Counted from the stretch's first letter, positions 1 to 9,091 are shown. The stretch is 64,000 bases of DNA from Sphingomonas kyeonggiensis (GCF_014204495.1 NZ_JACHLN010000001.1:248001-312000); one strand, 5' to 3'. The notes: a model not told the origin generated them from the sequence alone. Made by a program: numbers and translations.

Positions 1-1944
1 CGCATGGTCAAGTACAAGGGCGACAAGCTCGACCGCCTGTCGATCGGCGACGGCAAGACCGCCGAAGCGGCGAAGAAGGCCGTCGAGGAAGGTCGCTTCA
101 CCGTGGTCTCTGTCGAGACCAAGCCGGCGATGCGCAATCCGGCCGCGCCGTTCACCACCTCGACGCTGCAGCAGGAAGCCGCGCGCAAGCTGGGCTTCTC
201 GGCCAGCCACACCATGCGGATCGCGCAGGGCCTCTACGAAGACGGCGCGATCACCTATATGCGTACCGACGGCGTCCAGATGGACCCGAGCGCGATCCAG
301 GACGCCCGCAAGGCCGTGGCGGCGCGCTATGACGGGTCGTACGTGCCCGACAAGCCGCGCATCTACACCGCCAAGGCGAAGAATGCCCAGGAAGCGCACG
401 AGGCGATCCGCCCGACCGATTTCAGCAAGGACCGCACGGGCTCGGGCGACCACGCCAAGCTGTACGACCTGATCTGGAAGCGTGCGCTCGCCAGCCAGAT
501 GGCCTCGGCCCGGATGGAGCGCACGACGATCGACCTGGAAGACGCGACCAGCCAGCACGGGCTGCGCGCCACCGGCCAGGTGGTGATCTTCCCCGGCTAT
601 CTCGCGCTCTATGAGGAAGGCCGCGACGACGAGGGCGACGAGGATTCGCGCCGCCTGCCGCGGATGAGCGAAGGCGCGACGCCGGCCAAGAAGGCCGTCA
701 ACGCCGAGCAGCATTTCACCCAGCCGCCGCCCCGCTTCTCCGAAGCGTCGCTGGTCAAGCGGATGGAAGAGCTCGGTATCGGCCGCCCCTCGACCTATGC
801 CTCGGTCATCCAGGTGCTCAAGGACCGCGCCTATGTCCGCCTCGAGAAGAACCGCTTCTTCGCCGAGGAGAGCGGGCGGCTGCTGACGGCGTTCCTCGAG
901 CGCTTCTTCCAGAAATACGTCAATTACGACTTCACCGCCGAGCTGGAGGAGGAGCTGGACGACGTGTCGGGCGGCCGGGCCCAGTGGCAGGCGGTGCTCG
1001 AGGCGTTCTGGAAGGACTTCAAGCCGCGCACGGCCGATGTGATGGAGCAGAAGCCGTCGGACATCACGGCTGCTCTGGACGAGTTCCTCGCGCCCTATCT
1101 GTTCCCGGAAAAGGCGGACGGCAGCGATCCGCGCCTGTGCCCGAATTGCGGCAATGGGCGGCTCGCGCTGCGCGGCGGCAAGTTCGGCGCGTTCATCGCC
1201 TGCTCCAACTATCCCGAATGCAAGTACACGCGGCGCTTTGCCCAGCCGGGCGGCGAGAGCGGCGAGGACAGCGGGCCGGAAGTGCTGGGCCAGGATCCGG
1301 ACACCGGCCTGAACGTCGAGCGCAAGTCGGGCCGGTTCGGACCGTACATCCAGCTTGGCGAAGGCAAGGAAGCGGCGCGCGCCTCGATCCCGAAGGACGT
1401 CGAGCTCGACCTGGAGATGGCGCTGAAGCTGCTCAAGCTGCCGCGCGTGATCGGCGACCATCCGGAGACCGGCAAGCCGATCACCGCCTCGATCGGCCGC
1501 TACGGGCCGTATCTGGCGCATGACGGGAAATACGCCCGCCTGCAGGGCACGATGGAAGTGTTCGAGACCGGCATGAACGCCGCGGTGGTCAAGCTGGCCG
1601 AAGCGGCGAACAATGCCGGGCGCCCGGCACGCGGAGCAAGCCGCGAGCCGCTCAAGGTGCTCGGCAAGCATCCGCGTACCGAGGCCGAGATCAAGCTGAT
1701 GGATGGCCGCTACGGCGCGTACGTCACCGACGGCGAGACCAATGCCACGCTGCCCAAGTCGATCGACAAGGACCAGCTGACGCTCGAGGAAGCCGCCCAG
1801 CTGATCGACGCCCGCGCGGCGGCGGGTCCGGCCAAGGGCAAGGGCAAGAAGAAGGCGCCTGCCAAGAAGGCTCCGGCCAAGAAGGCGGCGGCTCCGAAAA
1901 AGGCAGCTGCGAAGAAGCCGGCTGCGAAGAAGACCGCGGAATAA
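1..1944 (+). CDS. topA: DNA topoisomerase I, type IA (5' end off window)
   Basis: This enzyme relaxes negatively supercoiled DNA through a transient 5'-phosphotyrosine link. The reading frame is open from base 1, so the N-terminal Toprim region lies upstream of the window and 647 codons are seen. The active-site motif ITYMRTD puts the catalytic Tyr at bases 256-258. The conserved IGRPSTYA stretch follows near 775-800. A C-terminal zinc-ribbon begins CPNCGNG and continues to CSNYPEC (about 1138-1215). Topo C repeats (GRYGPY, GRYGAY) come next. The end is a Lys/Ala-rich tail of AKKA-type repeats, common in alphaproteobacterial TopA and probably DNA-contacting. The gene is followed at once by a REP palindrome. 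Confidence 0.97.
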   Translation, partial: RMVKYKGDKLDRLSIGDGKTAEAAKKAVEEGRFTVVSVETKPAMRNPAAPFTTSTLQQEAARKLGFSASHTMRIAQGLYEDGAITYMRTDGVQMDPSAIQDARKAVAARYDGSYVPDKPRIYTAKAKNAQEAHEAIRPTDFSKDRTGSGDHAKLYDLIWKRALASQMASARMERTTIDLEDATSQHGLRATGQVVIFPGYLALYEEGRDDEGDEDSRRLPRMSEGATPAKKAVNAEQHFTQPPPRFSEASLVKRMEELGIGRPSTYASVIQVLKDRAYVRLEKNRFFAEESGRLLTAFLERFFQKYVNYDFTAELEEELDDVSGGRAQWQAVLEAFWKDFKPRTADVMEQKPSDITAALDEFLAPYLFPEKADGSDPRLCPNCGNGRLALRGGKFGAFIACSNYPECKYTRRFAQPGGESGEDSGPEVLGQDPDTGLNVERKSGRFGPYIQLGEGKEAARASIPKDVELDLEMALKLLKLPRVIGDHPETGKPITASIGRYGPYLAHDGKYARLQGTMEVFETGMNAAVVKLAEAANNAGRPARGASREPLKVLGKHPRTEAEIKLMDGRYGAYVTDGETNATLPKSIDKDQLTLEEAAQLIDARAAAGPAKGKGKKKAPAKKAPAKKAAAPKKAAAKKPAAKKTAE

Positions 1945-1949
1945 TAGCC

Positions 1950-2028
1950 GTCATCCCGGCGAAAGCCGGGATCTCCTGCGGCTCTATTCCCGCCATCGCC
2001 TGAGATCCCGACTGTCGTCGGGATGACG
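1950..2028. repeat. REP palindrome pair, CATCCCGGC family
   Basis: Two inverted hairpin units (CATCCCGGCGAAAGCCGGGAT, and its imperfect mirror ending CGTCGGGATGAC) flank a short unique centre. The element sits a few bases after the topA stop and could also help end transcription. A related copy lies at 46293-46370. Confidence 0.8.
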
Positions 2029-2049
2029 GTGGTGGGGAGAACTGAGGGG

Positions 2050-2126
2050 TTCCCCGGCGAAAGCCGGGGCCCAGGGCCACAGGCAGTTCGGCAGAGAAAC
2101 CCTGGGCCCCGGCTTTCGCCGGGGAA
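2050..2126. repeat. REP palindrome pair, TTCCCCGGCGAAAGCCGGGG family
   Basis: The left unit TTCCCCGGCGAAAGCCGGGG is followed by CCCAGGG. The right end is its reverse complement, leaving a short variable centre. The same architecture recurs at 6892, 28636, 30384, 30544, 38229 and 44111. Confidence 0.85.
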
Positions 2127-2153
2127 CCACAGGTTATTGGCTGCCTGCCCGTT

Positions 2154-2450
2154 TTACGCCGCGCGTACCTCGAAGCCGCGGAGCCAGGCGCGGGCGGCCT
2201 TCTGCGCTTCGATGATCTCGCGGGCCGTCATGTCCTCGGCGATCTCGGCGCGGCATTCCTGCGCGCGGCTGTCACCGGTGACGGCTGCGATATTGAACCA
2301 TTTATGGGCCTCGATCAGATCGACGCCGACGCCGTCCGCGCCGCTCGAATAGACCATACCCAGATCATAACACGCGTTGGCATCGCCGCGGGCCGCGTCG
2401 CGCAGCCGGCTCTCGATAAGGAAACGCGCACTTCTCAGGCTGCTGCCCAT
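2154..2450 (-). CDS. Sel1-like repeat protein
   Basis: A protein of about 98 residues containing one clear Sel1-type helical repeat (ACYDLGMVYSSG followed by DLIEAHKWFNIAA). Such repeats form alpha-alpha solenoids used for protein-protein contact. I chose ATG 2450 (MGSSLRSA) over an in-frame start at 2474 because AGGGGT lies at ribosome-binding distance before it. There is no signal peptide, so it is probably cytoplasmic. It lies between panC and topA. Its partner and pathway cannot be told from sequence. Confidence 0.75.
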   Translation of the reverse strand: MGSSLRSARFLIESRLRDAARGDANACYDLGMVYSSGADGVGVDLIEAHKWFNIAAVTGDSRAQECRAEIAEDMTAREIIEAQKAARAWLRGFEVRAA

Positions 2451-2555
2451 GTCGCTTACCCCTGTTAACCACACCCTTTCGTGGTGGCTTGGGGTTTGGC
2501 ACTGGAATCCGAAACAAAAGGTTAACAGCGTTAACCGTAATTGTTCAGGTCCGTA

Positions 2556-3401
2556 CTATTCGGGTAGCGCGATATTATCGATGAGCCGGGTGCTGCCGAT
2601 CCGGGCCGCCGCGAGCAGGCGAAGCGGACGACCCGCCTCATAGGCACCGACCGCCTCCAGCGTTCCCGCATCGGCAAGCGCGACATAATCGACATCGAAG
2701 CCGGCGGCGGCGAGCGTGTCGCGTGCCTGGGCCAGCGCCCCCTCGACCTCGCCGCCATCGACGATCGCCTTGGCGGCGGCGCCGAGCGCGCGTGGCAGGG
2801 CAACCGCCTTGGCGCGATCCTCGGGCATCAGGAACGCGTTGCGCGACGACAGCGCCAGGCCATCGTCATCGCGCTGGGTGACGACCGACTGGATCTCGAT
2901 CGGCAGATTGAGGTCGGCGGTCATGCGGCGGATCACCGCGAGCTGCTGCCAGTCCTTCTCGCCGAACAGCGCGACATCGGGCTGGACCTGGTTGAACAGC
3001 TTGGAGACCACCGTGGCGACGCCGTCGAAATGGCCGGGGCGATGCGCGCCCTCCAGCACTTCGCTGACGCCCGAGACCGAGACATTGGTGGCGAAGCCCT
3101 CGGGATAGACGACCTCGACCGGCGGCATCCACAGCACGTCGACGCCGGCATTGGTGAGCATGCGCGAGTCCGCGGCTTCCTTGCGCGGGTATTTCGCCAG
3201 GTCCTCGTTCGGCCCGAACTGCTTCGGATTGACGAAGATCGAGACGATCACGCGGTTCGCGGTGCGCTTGGCGGCCTCGACCAGCGCCATATGCCCGTCA
3301 TGCAGCGCGCCCATGGTGGGCACGAGGGCGATGCGCTCGCCGGCCTGGCGATAGGCGGAGACCGCTTCGCGAAGGGCTTCGAGCTGACGGACTGTTTGCA
3401 C
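2556..3401 (-). CDS. panC: Pantoate--beta-alanine ligase
   Basis: Condenses pantoate with beta-alanine using ATP to give pantothenate, the precursor of coenzyme A. The 281 residues match the usual family length. The nucleotide-binding motif PTMGALHDGHMALV is near residue 30, and FVNPKQFGPNEDLAKYPR and FGEKDWQQLAVIRRM follow. The C-terminal LSSRNAFL signature is present. The start is GTG at 3401 with no strong ribosome binding site. It is transcribed away from mipZ across a gap of about 40 bases. panB is not in this window. Confidence 0.96.
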   Translation of the reverse strand: MQTVRQLEALREAVSAYRQAGERIALVPTMGALHDGHMALVEAAKRTANRVIVSIFVNPKQFGPNEDLAKYPRKEAADSRMLTNAGVDVLWMPPVEVVYPEGFATNVSVSGVSEVLEGAHRPGHFDGVATVVSKLFNQVQPDVALFGEKDWQQLAVIRRMTADLNLPIEIQSVVTQRDDDGLALSSRNAFLMPEDRAKAVALPRALGAAAKAIVDGGEVEGALAQARDTLAAAGFDVDYVALADAGTLEAVGAYEAGRPLRLLAAARIGSTRLIDNIALPE

Positions 3402-3439
3402 GCGTTAACACTTTCGATAAGACGGAAGCGCGGCCTTCT

Positions 3440-4276
3440 ATGGGGGGCAGGCCGATCGATCAATACAAGGATGTTGAGACGTTGAGCGAAGGGTCGAAGC
3501 GGCTGCACGTTCTGGTGTTCGCGAACGAGAAGGGCGGCACCGGAAAGTCCACCACGGCGGTGCACACCGCAATCGCGCTTGCGTCCAAGGGCGCGCGCGT
3601 CGCCTGTTTCGATCTGGACCATCGCCAGCGGACCATGGGCCGCTATCTCGACAATCGCGGGGCCACGGCCAAGCGGATGGGCAAGCCCCTGCCGATGCCG
3701 GTCTACGACACGCATGACGGCGAGAGCATGGCCTATTTCTCCGAGGCGCTCGACAAGCTCGGCGAGAATGCCGACTTCCTAGTGATCGACACGCCGGGCC
3801 GCGACGACAAGTTCGCGCGCATCGCCGTCACCAATGCCGATACGCTGGTCACGCCGATGAACGACAGCTTCGTCGATTTCGACCTGATCGGCCAGGTCGA
3901 CCCCGACACGTTCAAGGTGGTGCGCCCGAGCTTCTATTCCGAGCTGATCTGGGAATCGCGCAAGCGCCGCGCCAAGGCCGATGGCGAGACGATCGACTGG
4001 GTCGTCCTGCGCAACCGCATGCAGCACATCGAGGCACGCAACATGAAGCGCGTGTCGGAGGCGATCGACCAGCTTTCCAAGCGCGTCGGCTTCCGGGTGA
4101 TCTCGGGCCTGTCCGAGCGCGTGATCTACCGCGAGCTGTTCCCCCAGGGTCTGACCATGCTCGACAGCCGCGACTTCGGCGAGATGGGCCTGGCGCATGT
4201 CGCCGCGCGGCAGGAGCTGCGCGAGATGATGGCCGGCCTCGCGCTGCCCGAAGTCACCATGCCGCTGTTCGCCTGA
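3440..4276 (+). CDS. mipZ: MipZ-type division-plane ATPase (ParA family)
   Basis: In Caulobacter, MipZ forms a polar gradient and inhibits FtsZ assembly so that division occurs at mid-cell. The deviant Walker A motif NEKGGTGKSTTAVH is near residue 30. The DLDHRQRTMGRYLDNR stretch is characteristic of MipZ rather than chromosomal ParA. A Walker B-like FLVIDTPGRDD follows. The start is uncertain: ATG 3440 has no clear ribosome binding site, and TTG 3482 just before the conserved domain is possible. Its stop overlaps the next gene by one base (TGATG), suggesting coupling. Confidence 0.9.
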   Translation: MGGRPIDQYKDVETLSEGSKRLHVLVFANEKGGTGKSTTAVHTAIALASKGARVACFDLDHRQRTMGRYLDNRGATAKRMGKPLPMPVYDTHDGESMAYFSEALDKLGENADFLVIDTPGRDDKFARIAVTNADTLVTPMNDSFVDFDLIGQVDPDTFKVVRPSFYSELIWESRKRRAKADGETIDWVVLRNRMQHIEARNMKRVSEAIDQLSKRVGFRVISGLSERVIYRELFPQGLTMLDSRDFGEMGLAHVAARQELREMMAGLALPEVTMPLFA

Positions 4277-4533
4277 TGATCTTCAAGCTCCTTATCGCCG
4301 CGGCGATCCTCTACGCGCTCTACTCGCTCGTGCTGAAGCCGCGCTCGGCGCCGCGCATGCCCGAGGACGAGGCGCGGGCGATCCTGGGCGTGGGCGCGGA
4401 TGCCGACGAGGACGCGATCCGCTCGGCGCACCGCCGGCTGGTCAGCGCCGTCCATCCCGACAAGGGCGGATCGGCCGAACTGACCCGGCGGATCAACTCG
4501 GCCCGCGATACCCTGTTGCGGCGGCAGGGCTGA
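4276..4533 (+). CDS. Small membrane-anchored J-domain protein
   Basis: An 85-residue protein with one N-terminal membrane segment (MIFKLLIAAAILYALYSLVL) followed by a compact J domain. The HPD motif (VHPDKGG, near residue 62) is what stimulates the ATPase of DnaK-type chaperones. It lacks the Gly/Phe and zinc-finger regions of DnaJ, so it resembles the DjlC/TIM14-like membrane J-proteins common in alphaproteobacteria. Its ATG overlaps the mipZ stop. Which DnaK and client it serves is not shown. Confidence 0.88.
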   Translation: MIFKLLIAAAILYALYSLVLKPRSAPRMPEDEARAILGVGADADEDAIRSAHRRLVSAVHPDKGGSAELTRRINSARDTLLRRQG

Positions 4534-4644
4534 GCACCGGCTTTCGCCGGGACGAAAGCTTTGGAAGTCCACTTGTTGCACCGCCGCATTGAACTTTCCC
4601 GCATCCTCGCGGATTAGGCGGGCAGCATTTCCCCGGGAGGCATC

Positions 4645-6033
4645 ATGACGCACCGTTTCGACCCCACTTCGCTGCGCGAGTACGACATTCGCGGGATCGT
4701 GGGTGAGACCCTTGGCCCCGACGACGCGCGCGCGATCGGCCGCGGCTTCGCGACGCTGCTGCGCCGCGCCGGCGGCACCCGCGTCGCGGTGGGCCGCGAC
4801 GGCCGGCTTTCCTCCCCTGCCCTGGAAGCGGCGCTGATCGAGGGCCTCACCGCATCGGGCTGCTCGGTGGTGCGCACCGGCATGGGGCCGACCCCGATGC
4901 TATATTATGCCGAAGCCACGCTGGAGGTGGATGGCGGTATCCAGATAACCGGCAGCCACAATCCCGGCCATTACAATGGCTTCAAGATGGTGTTTCAGCA
5001 TTCGAGCTTCTTCGGCGAGAAGATCCAGCTGCTCGGCAAGATGGCGGCGGAAGGCGATTGGGACGAAGGCGACGGCACCGAGACGGTGACCGATGCCGAT
5101 GTCGAGGACCTGTATGTCAGCCGGCTGATCGCGGGCTATGCCGGCGGCGCCTATCGCGTCGGATGGGATACGGGCAATGGCGCCGCCGGCCCGGTGATCG
5201 AGAAACTGGTGAAGCTGCTGCCCGGTGAGCACCACACGTTGTTCACCGATGTGGATGGTCACTTCCCCAATCATCATCCCGATCCCACCGAGGAGAAGAA
5301 CCTCGCCGATCTGAAGAAGCTCGTCGCCGAGAAGCAGCTCGATTTCGGACTGGCTTTCGACGGCGATGGCGACCGGCTGGGCGCGATCGACGGGCAAGGC
5401 CGTGTGATCTGGGGCGATCAGCTTCTGTCCATTCTGGCTGAACCTGTGCTCCGCGTGGAGCCCGGCGCGACGATCATCGCCGATGTGAAGGCGTCGCAGA
5501 TGCTGTTCGACCGAGTCGCGGAGCTCGGCGGCAAGCCGCTGATGTGGAAGACCGGGCACAGCCTGGTGAAGACCAAGATGAAGGAAACGCATGCGCCGCT
5601 CGCCGGCGAGATGAGCGGCCATATCTTCTTCGCCCAGGACTATTACGGCTTCGACGACGCCCAGTACGCCGCGATCCGGCTGATCCAGGCGGTGCATGTG
5701 ATCGGCAAGTCGCTGACCGAGCTCAAGGACGCGATGCCCAAGCTGGTCAACACCCCCGAGATGCGCTTCCAGGTCGACGAGAGCCGCAAGTTCGCGGTGG
5801 TCGACGAAGTGCTCGACCGGCTCGAGGCCGAGGGTGCCGACGTCAACCGCACCGACGGCGCCCGGGTGAACACCGCAGACGGCTGGTGGCTGCTGCGCGC
5901 GTCGAACACGCAGGACGTGCTCGTCGCCCGCGCGGAGGCCAAGGACCAGGCCGGACTCGACCGGCTGCTCGCCCAGATCGACGACCAGCTCGGCAAGAGC
6001 GGCGTCGTGCGCGGGGAGAGCGTGGGGCACTGA
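4645..6033 (+). CDS. Phosphomannomutase/phosphoglucomutase
   Basis: An alpha-D-phosphohexomutase that interconverts 1- and 6-phosphates of mannose or glucose for nucleotide-sugar and polysaccharide synthesis. The active-site phosphoserine motif TGSHNPGHYNGFK is near residue 105. The metal-binding loop FDGDGDRLG is near residue 242 and the sugar-binding GEMSGHIFF near residue 325. The phosphate-binding RASNTQ-type motif is near the end. GGAGG lies before ATG 4645. The gene is alone, followed by an intrinsic terminator. Mannose versus glucose preference cannot be decided from motifs; it resembles bifunctional ManB/AlgC proteins. Confidence 0.93.
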   Translation: MTHRFDPTSLREYDIRGIVGETLGPDDARAIGRGFATLLRRAGGTRVAVGRDGRLSSPALEAALIEGLTASGCSVVRTGMGPTPMLYYAEATLEVDGGIQITGSHNPGHYNGFKMVFQHSSFFGEKIQLLGKMAAEGDWDEGDGTETVTDADVEDLYVSRLIAGYAGGAYRVGWDTGNGAAGPVIEKLVKLLPGEHHTLFTDVDGHFPNHHPDPTEEKNLADLKKLVAEKQLDFGLAFDGDGDRLGAIDGQGRVIWGDQLLSILAEPVLRVEPGATIIADVKASQMLFDRVAELGGKPLMWKTGHSLVKTKMKETHAPLAGEMSGHIFFAQDYYGFDDAQYAAIRLIQAVHVIGKSLTELKDAMPKLVNTPEMRFQVDESRKFAVVDEVLDRLEAEGADVNRTDGARVNTADGWWLLRASNTQDVLVARAEAKDQAGLDRLLAQIDDQLGKSGVVRGESVGH

Positions 6034-6041
6034 TCCCTCGA

Positions 6042-6075
6042 AAGCCCCTCCTCACCGGGAGGGGCTTATCGTTTT
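6042..6075 (+). terminator. Intrinsic terminator after the phosphohexomutase
   Basis: A nine-base-pair stem, AAGCCCCTC and GAGGGGCTT, encloses an eight-base loop and is followed by ATCGTTTT. It lies nine bases after the stop codon. Confidence 0.75.
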
Positions 6076-6114
6076 GACTCGCAATTCGGCGCGCCTGCCC
6101 CCACATGCGCCCTC

Positions 6115-6879
6115 ATGGCGTCATCCTACCCGCCCATCATCCGCGTCATCGATCTCGAGACCACCGGCGACAAGCCGCCCGCGCATGCCGTGATCGAGAT
6201 CGGCTGGCAGGACGTCGCGCTGGGCAAGGACGGCCGCTGGGAGCTGTATGGCGAGGGTGGCAACCGGATGGTCAATCCGGGCCGGCCGATCCCGCCGCTG
6301 ACCATGGCGATCCACCATATCCGCGACGAGGACGTCGCCGACGCGCCCTGGTGGCACGACGTCGCCCGGCCGATCCTCGATCCCTGGCCGCGCCGCCTCG
6401 CCCTTGCGGCACATCGCGCGACCTTCGAGGAGCAGTTCTGCACGCCCGCGCTCACCCGCGGCGCCGACTGGATCTGCACCTGGAAGTGCGCGATGCGGCT
6501 CTGGCCGGACAGCGGCGGCTTCTCGAACCAGTTCCTGCGCTACTGGCGCAACCCGGAAGGACTGGTGCACGAGCGCGGCCTGCCCGCGCACCGCGCCTTT
6601 CCCGATGCCTATGTGACCGCGCACCACCTGCGCGACATGCTCAACCAGACGAGCGTCGAGCAGCTGATCGAATGGTCCAAGGCGCCGGGGCTGCTGCCGC
6701 GCGTGCGCTACGGCCCCGATCGCGGCAAGGAATGGAGTGAGATCGACGACGACTCGCTCGCCACCTTCCTGACCGACCGCGACGAGGACATTCGCTTCAC
6801 CGCCCAGACCGAGCTGGCGCGACGCCATAGCGGCGGACAGATCCGCCAGTCGCTGCCGGCGCAGGATACGCTGTTCTAA
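6115..6879 (+). CDS. DnaQ-like 3'-5' exonuclease domain protein
   Basis: A 254-residue protein with an N-terminal DEDDh-type exonuclease core. RVIDLETTGD carries the first acidic pair (near residue 12), a TMAIHHIRDEDV segment follows, and AHRAFPDAYVTA carries the late His/Asp motif. It is related to the epsilon proofreading subunit of DNA polymerase III but lacks the polymerase-contacting tail, so I do not call it dnaQ. The C-terminal 70 residues are of unknown function. It sits alone between a terminator and a REP element. Confidence 0.82.
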   Translation: MASSYPPIIRVIDLETTGDKPPAHAVIEIGWQDVALGKDGRWELYGEGGNRMVNPGRPIPPLTMAIHHIRDEDVADAPWWHDVARPILDPWPRRLALAAHRATFEEQFCTPALTRGADWICTWKCAMRLWPDSGGFSNQFLRYWRNPEGLVHERGLPAHRAFPDAYVTAHHLRDMLNQTSVEQLIEWSKAPGLLPRVRYGPDRGKEWSEIDDDSLATFLTDRDEDIRFTAQTELARRHSGGQIRQSLPAQDTLF

Positions 6880-6891
6880 AATCCTGGATAC

Positions 6892-6967
6892 TTCCCCGGC
6901 GAAAGCCGGGGCCCAGGGTAACAAGCGAGACGGCGGAGAAACCCTGGGCCCCGGCTTTCGCCGGGGA
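6892..6967. repeat. REP palindrome pair
   Basis: Same family and arrangement as 2050-2126, with inverted units at both edges and a short unlike centre. It fills the gap between two convergent genes. Confidence 0.85.
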
Positions 6968-6988
6968 GCAGGGTAGTTCGAACCAGCT

Positions 6989-7468
6989 TTACCGCTTCCC
7001 CGCGATCAGCCAGCGCACGCCTTCCAGCACGATGCCGTAGACCAGGTGCGAAGCCGCGCCATAGGCGTGCTGGACCAGCGGCGTATCGTCCGGACCCGGC
7101 GCCAGGCCAGCGGCCGGGACCACGCCTTCATCGAGCAGCGCGCTGGTCGCGATACCATAGGCGCCGCCAAAGCCCGCGCTCGCCTCGGGCTTGTATTCGG
7201 TGATCACGCCGTAGATGCCGCCGAGCACCGCGCCGGTGATGTAATGGACCGCGAGGCCCGCCTGCTCGCGATATTCCTCGGGCACCGGGGCATCGAGGAT
7301 CGCCTCGCTCGCCTTGTCGGCGGCCTTCACCGTGGCGGGGTCCTCGTCCTTGCCATCCTCGGGCAGCAGCTTGCCGGCCTGATGCTGGAAAGCCGCCATC
7401 GCCGCGGAGGCGACGAGGCCGGCAGCGACGCCGGCGAGCAGGCCGAGGAAGGGACGGGGCTTTGCCAT
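6989..7468 (-). CDS. DUF1440-like membrane-associated protein
   Basis: About 159 residues. An N-terminal hydrophobic segment (LLAGVAAGLVASAAMAAF) is followed by Gly-rich helices (HYITGAVLGGIYGVITE and HAYGAASHLVYGIVLEG), the pattern of DUF1440/YagU inner-membrane proteins. I chose ATG 7468 (MAKPRP) because GGAG lies six bases before it; an earlier in-frame start at 7516 has a poor context. E. coli YagU has been linked to acid resistance, but nothing here shows that role. Confidence 0.72.
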   Translation of the reverse strand: MAKPRPFLGLLAGVAAGLVASAAMAAFQHQAGKLLPEDGKDEDPATVKAADKASEAILDAPVPEEYREQAGLAVHYITGAVLGGIYGVITEYKPEASAGFGGAYGIATSALLDEGVVPAAGLAPGPDDTPLVQHAYGAASHLVYGIVLEGVRWLIAGKR

Positions 7469-7540
7469 GACGAACTCCGGGCAGGGATGCGCTTCGCACT
7501 CCCCTGCCCGGCCCATGGCGTCACATCAATATAGGGGCAA

Positions 7541-8458
7541 TCAATATTGGATGCGCTCGGCCTTGAGATTGTGCTTGGCGAGATAGGCCTGGACGCTGTC
7601 CGGCCCCGCGAGATGCCCCGCGCCGACCGCGACGAACACGGTGCCCGGCTTGGCCATGCGCGCGCTGATCCAGTCGGCCCAGCGGATGTTGCGTTCGGTG
7701 AGCAGGAGCTTGCCGATCTCCGGCGTCTTGCGCATTTCCTCGTTCATCGTGGCGCCGAGACCATCCGGATCACCGGCGCTCCACTTCGCCACCATCTTGT
7801 CGAGCAGCGGGCCGACATTCTTGTACTCGTTGACGGTGCTGACGAGATACTTGACCTGCAGGTCCGCCGGCATGGTGTCGAAATAGCCGAGCTGCTGCTC
7901 TGCGGTCTCGAGCCCGACCATCTCCTTGTTCCCGGCCTTGGCGGCATCGGTGATCGTGCGCTCGGCGCCGCTCTGCGGATCATAGCCGAGCTTCTGGAGC
8001 GGGGCGATGCTGAGCGTCATCGCGGCGAACCAGGGCTCGAAGCGATCGAGCGCAGCGGCCGGCATGCCGAGATCGGCGAGCGCGGCGGCGTAAGGCGCGC
8101 GGCTTGCCTCGGGCAGCTTGGCGGTGAGCGCGGGATCGGTCGCCGGCGCCAGCGCCGTCTTCATGATCAGGCCCTGCATCGTCGCCGCATCGGGCTCGAG
8201 CATTTCGAGCACCACGGTGTCGCTCTTGTCGAACGCGGTCTTCACCGCTTCGTCGAACCAGCTCAGGCCCGGCTTGAGCACATGGACGGTGCCGAACAGA
8301 TAGATGGTGGTATCGGCATCCTTGACCACCCAGATCGCCGGATCGGCATCCTTGGTGGCGGCCGCGGCCGGGGCGGGCGCGGCCTGGGCATAGGCGGTCG
8401 CGGGAAGCGCGAGCAGCGCCATGGGAGCCGCAAAACCCTTGAGCAGCTTCTTCATCAT
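7541..8458 (-). CDS. TraB/GumN family protein, exported
   Basis: A 305-residue protein with a cleavable signal peptide (MMKKLLKGFAAPMALLALPATAYAQA), so periplasmic or surface exposed. The family hallmark LFGTVHVLKPG occurs near residue 55 and the C-terminal VFVAVGAGHLAGPDSV near residue 280. The paired GxxH motifs are proposed to bind metal in the EreA/ChaN-related TIKI fold, some members of which are peptidases. Activity of bacterial GumN-like proteins is largely unproven. It lies 26 bases before the next gene on the same strand. Confidence 0.88.
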   Translation of the reverse strand: MMKKLLKGFAAPMALLALPATAYAQAAPAPAAAATKDADPAIWVVKDADTTIYLFGTVHVLKPGLSWFDEAVKTAFDKSDTVVLEMLEPDAATMQGLIMKTALAPATDPALTAKLPEASRAPYAAALADLGMPAAALDRFEPWFAAMTLSIAPLQKLGYDPQSGAERTITDAAKAGNKEMVGLETAEQQLGYFDTMPADLQVKYLVSTVNEYKNVGPLLDKMVAKWSAGDPDGLGATMNEEMRKTPEIGKLLLTERNIRWADWISARMAKPGTVFVAVGAGHLAGPDSVQAYLAKHNLKAERIQY

Positions 8459-8484
8459 CTCGAATACTCCAATTGTACGGCCCG

Positions 8485-8892
8485 TCAGGGCCGGAGCCTC
8501 TTCCAGAAATAGACGGCAGCCACGACGCCCATGGTGCCGATGAAAAGGAGCTGGTGATCGGGTTCGGGGACGAGCCCGCCCTTCCAGAGAAAATACCAGC
8601 CCGGATACAGCATTGTGTAGAAATAGATGCCGGCGGTGCAGCCGATCAGGTTGTCGCGGAGATCGACTTCATCGGTCTGGCGCAGGAACAGCCAGCTGCC
8701 GAGCGGCAGGCAGATCGCATAGAGCAGCGTGACACCCACCGCCCAGCTTGCCGACAGGCTGCGCGCGTCATTGTCGCCGAGATAGGCAAGCGTCGCGCCC
8801 ACCCCGGCACCCATCAGCCCGAAGACAAGGCTGACGGCCCAGTAGCGGCGTGCGCGCAACCGCTCGGCGCGTTCCCCCGGACCTTCAGTCAT
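8485..8892 (-). CDS. Four-helix inner-membrane protein coupled to an XRE regulator
   Basis: A 135-residue protein from ATG 8892 (MTEGPGER). It has about four hydrophobic spans, including YWAVSLVFGLMGAGVGATLAY and LLYAICLPLGSWLFL. Its start codon lies inside the last codons of the upstream XRE regulator (eight-base overlap), so the two are translated together. Regulator-plus-membrane-protein pairs like this are common and mostly uncharacterised. The pairing suggests a self-contained sensing or stress module. No catalytic motif is visible. Confidence 0.8.
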   Translation of the reverse strand: MTEGPGERAERLRARRYWAVSLVFGLMGAGVGATLAYLGDNDARSLSASWAVGVTLLYAICLPLGSWLFLRQTDEVDLRDNLIGCTAGIYFYTMLYPGWYFLWKGGLVPEPDHQLLFIGTMGVVAAVYFWKRLRP

Positions 8893-9091
8893 CCCCCGAC
8901 TCGTCATCGAAAAATATCTCCTCGATGGGCATGGCGAACAGGCGTGCGACCTTGAAGGCAAGCGGCAACGATGGATCGTGCTTGCCCGTCTCGATCGCGT
9001 TCACCGCCTGTCGCGACACGCCAAGCCGACCGCCAAGCTCAGCCTGGCTCCAGTCGCGTTCGGCGCGCAGCACTTTCAGGCGATTTCGCAT
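8885..9091 (-). CDS. XRE-family helix-turn-helix regulator
   Basis: A 68-residue single-domain Cro/C1-type repressor. RNRLKVLRAERDWSQAELG and VSRQAVNAIETGKH form the helix-turn-helix. The acidic tail FFDDESGDD resembles small YgzD-like regulators. I chose ATG 9091 (MRNRLKVL), where family members usually begin, over an in-frame codon at 9130 that would overlap operator 1. Two identical dyads flank its promoter, so autoregulation is likely. Confidence 0.88.
   Translation of the reverse strand: MRNRLKVLRAERDWSQAELGGRLGVSRQAVNAIETGKHDPSLPLAFKVARLFAMPIEEIFFDDESGDD

Noticed and set aside
7541..8458. Haem or metalloprotease assignment for the TraB/GumN protein
   Set aside because: Family motifs are clear but catalytic function in bacteria is not established, so no enzyme name is given.
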